Assembly (NCBI RefSeq): GCF_001676785.2
Contig: NZ_CP015910.2
Coordinates: 2,790,001-2,854,000 of the forward strand
Direction of reading: 5' to 3'
Length of the DNA: 64,000 bases
Origin: Brachyspira hyodysenteriae ATCC 27164
GTDB lineage: Bacteria > Spirochaetota > Brachyspiria > Brachyspirales > Brachyspiraceae
Under the pieces are notes generated by a model. That model saw only the letters and a list, made by a program, of their open reading frames with translations. It was not told the origin of the DNA and did no database searches. The stretch's first letter is position 1, and each line of letters begins with the position of its first letter. The translations under genes and the position numbers were made by a program. Positions 19,972-29,060 of this stretch are shown here, in pieces.

Positions 19972-20268
19972 GCCGCACACGCTCTGCGGGCTTCGCCAAA
20001 GCAGCAAAAAACGCAATTGCTAGAACTTTATATTAAATATATACTTATTAAATATAGGATATAACCTAAATTTAGACTATAAATGCAGTTCTTCGCGAAG
20101 CGTATCCGAGCCTGTCGAGGATATAGGTTCTCGCCTGCCGTAGGCACACTTCGTGAGGCGGACTGTGCCTTATACCAATACCGAAAGGTACCTTGCCTAC
20201 GGCACGCAGAGCGTCGGTAAAAGAACTGGGGGTATGGCACGACTGTGTGCTTCGAGCAAAGCCACCAT
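19972..20268. repeat. GC-rich mosaic of short palindromes
   Basis: A roughly 300-bp island that is far richer in G+C than its surroundings. It contains GGGCTTCGCC, the perfect palindrome CTTCGCGAAG (near 20092-20101), TGCCGTAGGCA and its inverse TGCCTACGGCA, and TACCGAAAGGTA with a GAAA loop. The 26 bases at 20100-20125 recur exactly at 54072-54097. It resembles REP/BIME-type elements. Open frames crossing it have no family resemblance. Confidence 0.75.
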
Positions 20269-20334
20269 AAACAATAAAATTGAAAAAATAAAATTGACCA
20301 AATATAGTTATTTAGGTATGATTAAAACATTAAT

Positions 20335-21219
20335 TTATATATTAATATAAGAACCTTCTTTAGCAAAGGCAAGCTGTAAATCAATTTCTTCTTTTTTAAG
20401 GAAAGCCATTAGTTTACTATGTATTAAATCTATTTGGGCATCTGTTCTTTCCTGATTATGATGATGAAGTATTACATAAGGCACATCAGCATCTAGTCCC
20501 ACCTGTATAGCATCATTTAAAGTAGAATGTCCCCAGCCTACATGTCCGTTATAATATTCGCTTTTTGTATATTCGCCTTCTATTATAAGAACATTAGCTC
20601 CCCTTACAAAGTCTATAAGTCTTGCATGAAGCAAATCAGCATTATGATTATAATGTGAAAGCGAAGGATGCTGTGCATGAAGACGCTTTTTATAAGGCTC
20701 ATGATCTGTAAGATATATAACAGTTTTATTACCTGAAGTTATTTTATATGAAAGAGTATGGCAAGGATGATTAACCCATATACTTTCTATAGTCATATTT
20801 CCAAATGTTATCTTTTTGCCTTCATAAAATGCTTCAAATTTAAGATTAGCTGCAAACTGCTCCAAATTTACAGGGAAATAATCTTTAGCAAGTATATTAT
20901 TTATAGTATCATACATTTCTGTAGAAGAATCTTTCGGACCATATATCGTAAAGCTATATTTATCCGAAAAGAAAGGAGCAAAAAAAGGTATTCCTATTAT
21001 ATGGTCCCAATGGAAATGAGTTAATAATATTATACTTTCAGTTTTTTCTGATTTTAAAGCATAATAACTTGCATTCTTTAATCCGCTTCCGGCATCTAAT
21101 ATTATATAAGTACCGTCATCATCTATTACTTGAATGCAAGATGTATTTCCGCCGTATTCACTAAAACTGTTACCTGGGGTTGGTATAGATCCTCTGCTTC
21201 CAAGAAATCTTACTTTCAC
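20335..21219 (-). CDS. metallo-beta-lactamase-fold hydrolase (phosphodiesterase-like)
   Basis: A cytoplasmic protein of 294 aa. The start MKVRFLGSRGSIPTPG with GGNTSCI and LDAGSGL is the signature of a subgroup of MBL-fold phosphodiesterase-like proteins related to RNase Z and PhnP. Metal ligands are visible: THFHWDH (H68, H70, D72, H73), the His in NHPCHT, the Asp in LTDHE and a late His cluster VILHHHNQ. The substrate is unknown; a cyclic nucleotide or nucleic acid phosphodiester is likely from the family. Confidence 0.85.
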   Translation of the reverse strand: MKVRFLGSRGSIPTPGNSFSEYGGNTSCIQVIDDDGTYIILDAGSGLKNASYYALKSEKTESIILLTHFHWDHIIGIPFFAPFFSDKYSFTIYGPKDSSTEMYDTINNILAKDYFPVNLEQFAANLKFEAFYEGKKITFGNMTIESIWVNHPCHTLSYKITSGNKTVIYLTDHEPYKKRLHAQHPSLSHYNHNADLLHARLIDFVRGANVLIIEGEYTKSEYYNGHVGWGHSTLNDAIQVGLDADVPYVILHHHNQERTDAQIDLIHSKLMAFLKKEEIDLQLAFAKEGSYINI

Positions 21220-21418
21220 AAATACACCTTAAATTATATTTATATTATATATCATAATACAATAATAAAAAAAAATCAATCTTATTTAGATTTTATTATA
21301 TTAATAATACATTTTATAAATTTATTTTTAATAATAACTATATAATTTTTATATACTTGTATTATTACGGCATAAAGTTTATAATATTAGTATAATTATA
21401 TAAAAGGCATTAAAAATA

Positions 21419-22204
21419 ATGAGTATATTAAAAATAATATCTTGGAATGTAAACGGAATAAGAGCGGCATACAAAAAAGGTTTGGTAGATTTCATAAAAA
21501 AAGAAAATCCGGATATAATATGTCTTCAGGAAACTAAAGCTTTTGAAGAACAGCTGCCTGAAGATTTAAGAAATATAGAAGGCTATGAACTTTTTATTAA
21601 TCCAGCAGATCCTGAAGTAAAAAAAGGATACAGCGGAGTGGCAATCTATACAAAATTAAAGCCGAACAAAGAAATAAAAAATAAATTAGGAAGCAAATTC
21701 TCAGACAGAGAAGGAAGAATATTATCATTGGAATTTGATGATTTTACTATATTTAATGTATATTTCCCTAACGGCGGAAAATCTGAAGAACATTTTCAAT
21801 ATAAACTTTCTTTCTATGATGAAATAACAAAACATCTAAGTAAATTAAAAAAGAATACTAATGTAATATTATGCGGGGATATGAATATCGCTCATGAAGC
21901 TATAGATTTGGCAAGACCTAAAGAAAATGAAAAAAGCATAGGTTTTCTTCCTGAAGAAAGAGAAAAAATAACAGAATTTTTAAATAAAGGTTTTACAGAT
22001 ACATTCAGAATGTTTGTAAAAGAAGGCGGACATTACAGCTGGTGGGATATGAAAACAAGATCAAGAGAAAAAAATGTGGGCTGGAGAATAGATTATTTCT
22101 TCGTTAATAATGAAATGGCTCCTAATATAAAAAGAGCTGATATATTAACGGATGTTATGGGAAGCGATCACTGCCCTATACTTATTGAATGGGATAAACA
22201 ATAA
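21419..22204 (+). CDS. xth: exodeoxyribonuclease III / AP endonuclease
   Basis: This enzyme cleaves DNA 5' to abasic sites and removes 3' blocking groups in base excision repair. The 261-aa sequence has all family motifs: ISWNVNGIRAA (Asn10), CLQETKA (Glu38), CGDMNIAH (Asp and Asn), WRIDYFFV and SDHCPI with the catalytic Asp-His. It is the first gene of a plus-strand cluster running to 25382. Confidence 0.95.
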   Translation: MSILKIISWNVNGIRAAYKKGLVDFIKKENPDIICLQETKAFEEQLPEDLRNIEGYELFINPADPEVKKGYSGVAIYTKLKPNKEIKNKLGSKFSDREGRILSLEFDDFTIFNVYFPNGGKSEEHFQYKLSFYDEITKHLSKLKKNTNVILCGDMNIAHEAIDLARPKENEKSIGFLPEEREKITEFLNKGFTDTFRMFVKEGGHYSWWDMKTRSREKNVGWRIDYFFVNNEMAPNIKRADILTDVMGSDHCPILIEWDKQ

Positions 22205-22300
22205 GGCTATAAATAAAAAACTGCTTGATTTTTTAAAGTTTTATAATATATTAAAAATTGTTAAATATGGTTCTATTTTCATCTTATTAAAGGAGTTTGC

Positions 22301-22633
22301 ATGGTTCGTACAATCATTGAGGATAAAACGGCTATAATTAATATAGAAAAAAATATAATATCTGAAAATGTAGATATATTAGAAGAAAAATTAAATTACA
22401 TAAAAAATGCAGGTGTTTTAAACTTGATATTTGACTTTCATAATATAGAATATATGTGTTCATCAGCTTTGGGACTTATCGCATCAGCTTTGAGAATATC
22501 TGGTGAAAATGGCGGAGTCGTTTATTTTTGTTCTTTAAGCAAACAGTTAAAATCATTATTTGAAGCCACTAAATTTCTAAGCATTGTAAATACTGCTAAT
22601 AATATAGACGAGGCTCTTAAAAATATTAAATAA
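22301..22633 (+). CDS. STAS-domain anti-sigma factor antagonist
   Basis: A 110-aa single STAS domain. The motif YMCSSALGLI places the phosphorylatable Ser at about residue 55, as in SpoIIAA/RsbV. Such proteins release a sigma factor or other partner from a switch kinase when unphosphorylated. No anti-sigma kinase or sigma factor lies in the window. AAAGGAG precedes the ATG at good spacing. It is followed after 14 bp by yggT. Confidence 0.9.
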   Translation: MVRTIIEDKTAIINIEKNIISENVDILEEKLNYIKNAGVLNLIFDFHNIEYMCSSALGLIASALRISGENGGVVYFCSLSKQLKSLFEATKFLSIVNTANNIDEALKNIK

Positions 22634-22647
22634 TATACAGGAAATAT

Positions 22648-22968
22648 ATGTTAATAGAAACTATTAGATTTATATACTATTTATTAATGCAGACTTTAAG
22701 ACTTTATTCTTTTATATGGTTTGTATGGATTATATTAAGCTGGCTTCAGGCTTTCGGAGCTATGCATTTAGATTATTATAATCCTATAATAAACTTTTTC
22801 TATAAAATAACTGACGGAGTAATAGATAAAATATTCGGAGGAAGAAGACTTATTGTAGGAATTCTCGATTTATCTCCATTAGTGTTTCTTTTAGTTCTTC
22901 AGTTAGTTGTTCCTATGATACTTAGAATAGTATTTCAATTTTTATTAAACATAATTGCTAGGGTATAG
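22648..22968 (+). CDS. yggT: YggT family membrane protein
   Basis: A 106-aa inner-membrane protein with two hydrophobic regions (about 8-33 and 74-104). The phrases WFVWIILSWLQAFG, NPIINFFYKITDGVI and LDLSPLVFLLVLQ match YggT, where the middle region is the conserved I(x)nP(x)D turn and the third is the second helix start. The family is linked to osmotic tolerance and to cell division/SepF clusters in other bacteria. The next gene begins 8 bp later. Confidence 0.9.
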   Translation: MLIETIRFIYYLLMQTLRLYSFIWFVWIILSWLQAFGAMHLDYYNPIINFFYKITDGVIDKIFGGRRLIVGILDLSPLVFLLVLQLVVPMILRIVFQFLLNIIARV

Positions 22969-22976
22969 AGTATATT

Positions 22977-25115
22977 ATGAGTTCTTTAGATGAAATAAGC
23001 AAATATATTGATGACGGTGATTACAGAAAAGCCATAGAAGAATTAGATCTTATTATATCAAGAGAACCGGATAATGCAAGAGCTTTTTATATGAGAGGCA
23101 AATCTGCATTTATAGAACTTCAAAATGAAGAATTCGATAAAAATAAATATGATGCCAGAATAGCTTTGATTTATTCTACTATAGAATATGATCTTAATAA
23201 ATCAATAGATATAGATCCTAATATAACAGATGCATACAGAGGATTAATGTATCTTAATCGTGATTTAAAAAATGTAGACAAAGAAAGAGAGTATGCTCAA
23301 ATACTTTTTGAAAAAGATAACACAGCTTATGATGCTCTGCTAATACTTGCAAGCAGCTATTTAAATAATGGAGAAAATGAAGCAGATTTCCATCAGGCTA
23401 TAGGATATTATGATGATTTTATTAAAAATGTGAAGCCTGAAAACAGCAAAGTTGCAAGATTTGAAAGAGGTCTTTGTTATTATAATCTTAATATACTTAC
23501 TAAAGCTGATATAGAAGCTAATAAACTTATTTATGATTTTCCTTTCTATGATGATGCATATTTTCTTAAAGGTATAATACTTGCTAAAAATGGAACAAAA
23601 TCTGAATTTTATGATGATGCTATATTCTTTTTGGATAGAGCTGTAGAATTAAATGCATCTAATTATAATGCAATATATGAAAGAGGCGAATGGTATTTTA
23701 ATAAAGAAAATTACAGAAAAGCTATAGAAAATTATAATGAACTTTTAAAACATAATAATAAATATAGATTAAATGCTCTGCTTGGAAAGATTCAGGCATT
23801 ACATGATTTGATTATAGAAAATGAAAATGAAAATTATCCGGACAGTCAGGAAGAAGGAAAAGATTTAGCAGAAGTTTTTTATTTGCTGGATAAAGTTATA
23901 GATGTAATAGGTATAAAAAGCCTTCAATACAGATATTATAGAGGAAACTTATATGCTTATCAGGGTGAAATAAAAAAAGCTATAGCAGAATTCAAAAAGA
24001 TACTAAATGAAAATAAAGAATCATGGATTTATGAAAAAATTGCAGAATTATATCATAATTATGCTAAAAATGATGATGATTATAGAGAGGCTTTGAAATA
24101 TTTATCTCATATAGATAAAATAGAATACAAATATTCTACATATTATTTATCAATATTTTCTAATTATGAAATAAAAAATTATGAGGCAGCAGCCCAATTA
24201 TGCAGAGAATTCTTTGAATATGTAAATGATGATGATGATGAAGTTTATTATATAAGATTTATATATGCTCATTCTCTACAAATGATAGGATCTAATGATT
24301 ATAAATTAATATTGGATAATTTTAAGATATGTTTGAACAGTAATCTTGATAAAGCTCCTATATACAGATCTATTGCCAAAATAATGCTTTATAATATGCC
24401 GAATGAATATGTTAATGAAGGCATTTATATGTTAAAAAAAGCTTTAGAATTAAATGATGCTATATCATACCATATATATGCTAAAGAATTATTTTACGGA
24501 GATATTATTACTCCTTATCCTGAGTTAGCTATTTCTATGGCAAATATAGCTTTTGATATAGATAATACTTTGGAATGTGCTTTGACCGTTATTGGAAAGG
24601 CTTATGAATTAGGACGAGGAATAGAACAAGATGATTTTAAAGCTTTTGAAATATATAGTAAAGCTATGACAATATGTAAAAATAGTAATTCAAAATGCTC
24701 CTGCTCTAATGGACTTACAGCTCATTGCTATTATAAAGGAATAGGTGTAGAAAAGAATGAAGAAATGGCTTATGATATAATAAAAAAAACTGTTGATGCT
24801 TTGGGAAACAACTCACATGATTATGTGGCATTATTATATTCATATTTTGCTTTAAATAATGTAGAAGGATTTGATTTAGTTACTTCTTTAACTTTATTTG
24901 AAAATATAGAAAATTATTCTCATAATATATATATCATAATGACATTAAAAAGAATATACAAAAAATTAGGAAAATATAATGATGTGAGAAGAATGGCAAA
25001 AATGGAGAAAAAGGCATTAGAAAATACTGGTGAATTAAATTTAAATTATATAAGAAAATATATTAAAAATTTCAATAATTTTTACCCTATTTTAAATAGG
25101 GATTTTACACTTTGA
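22977..25115 (+). CDS. TPR/Sel1-repeat protein
   Basis: A 712-aa soluble protein built almost entirely of helical hairpins. TPR units recur from residue 1 (YRKAIEELDLIISREPDNAR), mid-protein (YRKAIENYNELLKHNN) and later (KKAIAEFKKILNENKES). A Sel1-like segment near residues 525-600 is recognisable from AYELGRGIEQDDFKAFEIYS and YYKGIGVEKNEEMAYDII. It has no signal peptide and is probably a cytoplasmic scaffold. The partner is unknown. It lies 8 bp after yggT, so it is likely translated from the same mRNA. Confidence 0.85.
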   Translation: MSSLDEISKYIDDGDYRKAIEELDLIISREPDNARAFYMRGKSAFIELQNEEFDKNKYDARIALIYSTIEYDLNKSIDIDPNITDAYRGLMYLNRDLKNVDKEREYAQILFEKDNTAYDALLILASSYLNNGENEADFHQAIGYYDDFIKNVKPENSKVARFERGLCYYNLNILTKADIEANKLIYDFPFYDDAYFLKGIILAKNGTKSEFYDDAIFFLDRAVELNASNYNAIYERGEWYFNKENYRKAIENYNELLKHNNKYRLNALLGKIQALHDLIIENENENYPDSQEEGKDLAEVFYLLDKVIDVIGIKSLQYRYYRGNLYAYQGEIKKAIAEFKKILNENKESWIYEKIAELYHNYAKNDDDYREALKYLSHIDKIEYKYSTYYLSIFSNYEIKNYEAAAQLCREFFEYVNDDDDEVYYIRFIYAHSLQMIGSNDYKLILDNFKICLNSNLDKAPIYRSIAKIMLYNMPNEYVNEGIYMLKKALELNDAISYHIYAKELFYGDIITPYPELAISMANIAFDIDNTLECALTVIGKAYELGRGIEQDDFKAFEIYSKAMTICKNSNSKCSCSNGLTAHCYYKGIGVEKNEEMAYDIIKKTVDALGNNSHDYVALLYSYFALNNVEGFDLVTSLTLFENIENYSHNIYIIMTLKRIYKKLGKYNDVRRMAKMEKKALENTGELNLNYIRKYIKNFNNFYPILNRDFTL

Positions 25116-25172
25116 CAAAAAAATATATTAATAGTATTATAAACATATAAAAATAAAAAAGAGGTAATAAAT

Positions 25173-25382
25173 ATGATAAACAAAACTATGAGTATAGGTG
25201 AAATAATACAAATTTTTCCAGATTCTGTAGAAATAATGATGGGAAGAGGTCTTCATTGTGTAGGATGTCATGTTGCAAGTTGGGAAAGTTTAGAAGAAGG
25301 ATGCCGCGGACATGGAATGAGCGATGAGCTTATAGACAGTTTAGTTAAAGAAATAAATGATAAATTGGAAGCAAGTAAATAA
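25173..25382 (+). CDS. DUF1858 small cysteine protein
   Basis: A 69-aa protein. The pattern SIGEIIQIFPDSVEIMMGRG followed by LHCVGCHVASWESLEEGC is the DUF1858 domain found alone or at the N-terminus of RIC/ScdA-like and hybrid-cluster proteins. The Cys29-x2-Cys32 pair and Cys44 may bind metal or Fe-S, or take part in redox chemistry. It has a good GAGG ribosome-binding site, is probably the last gene of the xth cluster, and ends at a strong terminator. Confidence 0.9.
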   Translation: MINKTMSIGEIIQIFPDSVEIMMGRGLHCVGCHVASWESLEEGCRGHGMSDELIDSLVKEINDKLEASK

Positions 25383-25393
25383 TTTTATTTTAA

Positions 25394-25428
25394 AAAAAGA
25401 GATAGTATTTATACTATCTCTTTTTAAT
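25394..25428 (+). terminator. rho-independent terminator
   Basis: AAAAAGAGATAGTA and TACTATCTCTTTTT form a perfect 14-bp stem with loop TTTA. It serves the plus-strand cluster and could also serve the convergent DUF3108 gene. Confidence 0.92.
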
Positions 25429-25478
25429 ATGCTAATATTAAATATTATTTTCCATCTTTATATTCTCTAATAATACCT

Positions 25479-26180
25479 CTAACCCTTATTGTATTTCTGC
25501 TCTGCTATAATAACATCTAGAGGAACCTGATTATATTTATCTTTAGCAATTAAAGCATCAGTTCCATATTTTTCCTTCTCATAAATTCTTACAGTAGATA
25601 ATTTATTTCTTTCTAATTTTGTTTTTAACTCTTCACCATTTTCTATAGTAAATCTTATATCTTTCTTTACATTTTTACCTTCAAGCCAATTAATTTTGAA
25701 TGTTCCAATATTTTTATCAACAAAACGCATAAAGAATACAAGTGATAAAGCATCAAAAGCCATGCCTTCAAACTCTATTTTTTCATCAACTGTTCTTTTA
25801 TCATTGAATAAATAATAATTACCATGAAAAGCTAAAGATTCTTTATTAGTCCAATCTCCCTCTGTGGTATCTTTTTTTAATAGTATAGGCTTAAAATCAT
25901 TAGTACTTACCCAAGCTTCAAATATATCACTTACTTTATAAAGTAAATTAGCTGCCCCTGTAGTGTAAACATGAGCATATAAATGATAAGCAGGTATTCC
26001 GTTAACATTACTTATAGCTAGAACTTCTGCTTCAAGCATACCAACCTTTCCGCTTATATTAAATTCAGGAACCTGTGCTAAAACATCATACTTTATATAC
26101 TCCCCTACTTTAAATGTCTGATTGTATCCAAAGACAATATTTGAAATCAATGCCATTATTATAAAAATGTACTTCTTCAT
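25479..26180 (-). CDS. exported DUF3108 protein, probably frameshifted at the C-terminus
   Basis: 233 aa with a signal peptide (MKKYIFIIMALISNIVFG). The sequence FKVGEYIKYDVLA, YHLYAHVYTTG and FDALSLVFFMRF match DUF3108, a periplasmic beta-rich domain of unknown function. The family usually ends with a strand after VPLDVII-like residues. Here the frame ends in AEQKYNKG. Shifting one base near 25500 continues as RNTIRVRGIIREYKDGK and a stop at about 25448, which looks like the expected final strand. A sequencing error or a real recent frameshift is therefore likely. AAGGAG precedes the start. Confidence 0.8.
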   Translation of the reverse strand: MKKYIFIIMALISNIVFGYNQTFKVGEYIKYDVLAQVPEFNISGKVGMLEAEVLAISNVNGIPAYHLYAHVYTTGAANLLYKVSDIFEAWVSTNDFKPILLKKDTTEGDWTNKESLAFHGNYYLFNDKRTVDEKIEFEGMAFDALSLVFFMRFVDKNIGTFKINWLEGKNVKKDIRFTIENGEELKTKLERNKLSTVRIYEKEKYGTDALIAKDKYNQVPLDVIIAEQKYNKG

Positions 26181-26300
26181 AATACAAATAATCTCCTTAT
26201 ATTAAATTCTTACATATTATATATACTGAAAAATTGAACTTTTGTCAAAGAGTTTTTACATTTTTTTATTGCATTTACAAATATAAATTTACTTACATCT

Positions 26301-26610
26301 GCCCACCCTTTAGACTTATTATTTTATTTTGAAATTTCTAATTTTCTTTTCTTCAATAATCTAATTAGAAATCAAAGCACCCACCCAAGTTTTTTTTAAA
26401 TTTGCTGCTTTACTACACGCACGCAAAACAAAATTTTAAATATAAGATGATTTTGAATTATAATTTAAACAATAAATAAAAGTCCGTTCACCGTGCGCTA
26501 AAGATATTAAAAATCTAATCAAAGCTTGGGCGGGCATTGCTTTTTTTAATGAAGTAAAAATATAAATAAATATGTAATTGAAAATGAATTCGTAAAACCT
26601 AAAGGACGGG
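26301..26610. repeat. modular palindromic element, site 4
   Basis: Order: GCCCACCCTTT (26301), AGCACCCACCCAAG, CGCACGC, CCGTGCGC, GCTTGGGCGGGC, AAAGGACGGG (26601). It lies in a divergent intergenic region, so it must coexist with the promoters of both neighbours. Confidence 0.85.
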
Positions 26611-26711
26611 ATTCAGAGTAAAATATTTAAATTAACAAGTTTAAAAGTTTTTATCTTGCAATAGTATTTTTTTAATATATTATATTGTAATTAATTTAAG
26701 GTTTAATTTTT

Positions 26712-27581
26712 ATGGCTATATTTTTATTGATAGGAGTGATGGCATTATCTGCTTCGGCAATATTTGTTAAGCTTGCTAATGCTCCTTCATCTATAATAGC
26801 ATTTTACAGAATATTTATATCATTTTGTTTTATAACTGTAATAACTATATCAAAGAAATCTTCAAGAGAAGAACTTTTATCTATTAGTAAGAAGGAAATA
26901 ATACTTTCTGTAATATCAGGACTTTCTCTGGCACTTCATTACTTTTTATGGTTTCAATCATTAAGCCTTACATCTGTTGCAAGCTCTACTGTTATAGTAA
27001 CGCTTCAGCCATTATTTGCATTCGTAGCAGGACATTTCTTTTTTAAAGAACAGTATTCTAAATTAGCTATTCTTGGATTTGTTATAGCAGTTACGGGTTC
27101 TGTTATAATAGGATGGGGAGATTTTCAAATAAGCTCAAGAGCATTATTAGGAGATTTTATAGCATTTATATCAGCAGGACTTATAAGTGCATATTTTATA
27201 ATAGGGCAATATACTAGAAAAAGACTTTCAGCTTTGACTTGGATTAGCTTAACTTATTTTAGTGCCTTTATATTCTTAGGAATTTTATCATATATAATGA
27301 AGATCCCTTTTATAGGATATTCATTAAATACTTGGATTAATATATTAGGCATTACATTCATATCTACAATGCTAGGACAGGTAATATTTACTTGGCTTTT
27401 AAAATATTTCTCAGCAACTATAATATCTATGACTATATTAGGTGAAGCTGTAGGAACTTGCATATTAGGATATTTTATATTGCATGAAAGTATCAGTTTT
27501 AAGCAATTTATAGGAATATCTGTTATATTAATAGGAATAGGTTTATTTTTATGGGAAAAGAGAAAAACTATTTCCCAATAA
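26712..27581 (+). CDS. EamA/DMT family transporter
   Basis: A 289-aa inner-membrane protein with ten predicted helices in two EamA halves, each ending in the typical pattern (first half PLFAFVAGHFFFKEQYS, second half EAVGTCILGYFILHESIS). The family exports amino acids, nucleosides or other metabolites; the substrate cannot be told. The MoxR-type ATPase gene follows after 30 bp, so the two may be co-transcribed. Confidence 0.9.
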   Translation: MAIFLLIGVMALSASAIFVKLANAPSSIIAFYRIFISFCFITVITISKKSSREELLSISKKEIILSVISGLSLALHYFLWFQSLSLTSVASSTVIVTLQPLFAFVAGHFFFKEQYSKLAILGFVIAVTGSVIIGWGDFQISSRALLGDFIAFISAGLISAYFIIGQYTRKRLSALTWISLTYFSAFIFLGILSYIMKIPFIGYSLNTWINILGITFISTMLGQVIFTWLLKYFSATIISMTILGEAVGTCILGYFILHESISFKQFIGISVILIGIGLFLWEKRKTISQ

Positions 27582-27611
27582 TTTTTTATAAATAATGGAG
27601 TTTTTACTGCA

Positions 27612-28730
27612 ATGAAAAAAGATAATATTAATAATAATGAAGAAAAAATACATCAGAAACCTTTGATGGAAGAACTTTATAAAGAAGAACTTGAAGCTCT
27701 AAAAAAAGAAGATAAAAATAATAAACCTAAGAATTGGAATTTATCACCTCAGGCTGTTAGAGATTTTATATTAGGTAAAAAATTAAAAAGCGGTGTAGAA
27801 ATAAAAAGAAAATTCTACGGAGATGATTCCCTAGTAGAAAGAGCAATAATAACATTAGCAGGAAATAGAGGATTAATGCTTGTAGGAGAGCCTGGAACTG
27901 CTAAAACCATGCTAAGCGAATTATTATCAGCAGCCATAAGCGGAAACAGTACAGTAACTATACAGGGAACAGCAGGAACTAATGAAGATAATATAAAATA
28001 CTCTTGGAATTATGCCATGCTATTTGCAAAAGGACCTGTAGAAGAAGCTCTTATCCCTTCCCCTGTTTATACCGGAATGAATGAAGGAATAATAACAAGA
28101 TTTGAAGAGATTACAAGATGTCCTCTTGAAATACAGGACTCGCTTATAAGTATATTGAGCGATAAAATTATGAATATACCAGAGCAAAACAGAGTATTAT
28201 TTGCAAATGCCGGTTTTAATATAATAGCTACTGCCAATACAAGAGATAAAGGTATCAATGAAATGAGCAGCGCCTTAAAAAGAAGATTTAATTTCGAAAC
28301 TGTTGAGCCTATAAAAAATCCTAAACTTGAAGGCGAGATCATAACTAATCAATGCCAAACATTATTAGAGCTTGCTGATATAGATATTGATATTGAGTAT
28401 GATGTTGTTGATATACTTGCAACTACATTCAATGAGCTTAGAAGCGGAAAAAGCTTTGAAAATGCTAAGATACAGGAATTAAATTCTGTCATGAGTACTG
28501 CTGAAGCTGTATCTGTTTATTATCAGTCAGCACTTCATTCTTATTATTATGGCGATAAAAATATAAAAATGGAAACTATAGTCGGAAACTTAATAGGAAG
28601 CGTTGCCAAAGAAAATAAAGATGATATACCAAAATTAAAGAACTATTTTAATAATTCTGTAAAAATAAAAGCTGAGAAATTTGGTAAAAAATGGAAAGAC
28701 TATTATGAAAGCAGAAATCTTATTAAATAA
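27612..28730 (+). CDS. MoxR-type AAA ATPase
   Basis: A 372-aa cytoplasmic ATPase. Walker A is GEPGTAKT (92-99). The Walker B position reads ITRFEEITR, with Glu-Glu where most MoxR proteins have Asp-Glu. Sensor 1 is ATANTRD and an arginine-finger-like LKRRFNF follows. The AAA_5/MoxR clade usually works as a chaperone with a VWA-domain partner encoded next door. No VWA gene follows here. The N-terminal 70 residues are charged and family-specific. Confidence 0.88.
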   Translation: MKKDNINNNEEKIHQKPLMEELYKEELEALKKEDKNNKPKNWNLSPQAVRDFILGKKLKSGVEIKRKFYGDDSLVERAIITLAGNRGLMLVGEPGTAKTMLSELLSAAISGNSTVTIQGTAGTNEDNIKYSWNYAMLFAKGPVEEALIPSPVYTGMNEGIITRFEEITRCPLEIQDSLISILSDKIMNIPEQNRVLFANAGFNIIATANTRDKGINEMSSALKRRFNFETVEPIKNPKLEGEIITNQCQTLLELADIDIDIEYDVVDILATTFNELRSGKSFENAKIQELNSVMSTAEAVSVYYQSALHSYYYGDKNIKMETIVGNLIGSVAKENKDDIPKLKNYFNNSVKIKAEKFGKKWKDYYESRNLIK

Positions 28731-29060
28731 TTTTAATTTATAATATATTACCGATAAAAACAGCATTAATGTTTTTTATAATACTGTATTTCACAAAAAT
28801 ATAGCATTATGTATTAAATAAACTTTAATATATCTTTATATTTTATACTTTTGACTGTAATATTAAATTATCATTTATATAACTATACCTAAATAGATAT
28901 ATTACTATAATTGTATCACAAATTAGATATAAACCATCATATTTAACATAAGAAAAAATATATTATTATTAAAATATAAAAATTTTTGTATTTTTTATAG
29001 AATTTTAAAAAAATTTTTATATAATAATATTCATATATAAAAATTTAGGAGAAAATAAAA
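28731..29060. other. AT-rich gap before the vsp cluster
   Basis: There is one weak hairpin (AAAAACA at 28756 with TGTTTTT at 28770), possibly ending the ATPase transcript. I see no hairpins like those ahead of vsp2 and vsp4 and no convincing -35/-10 pair. An AGGAG before 29061 is clear. Confidence 0.5.

Noticed and set aside
20028-20350. Short ORFs on both strands (20028-20240 minus, 20153-20350 plus)
   Set aside because: They cross the GC-rich palindrome mosaic, have abnormal composition and resemble no family.
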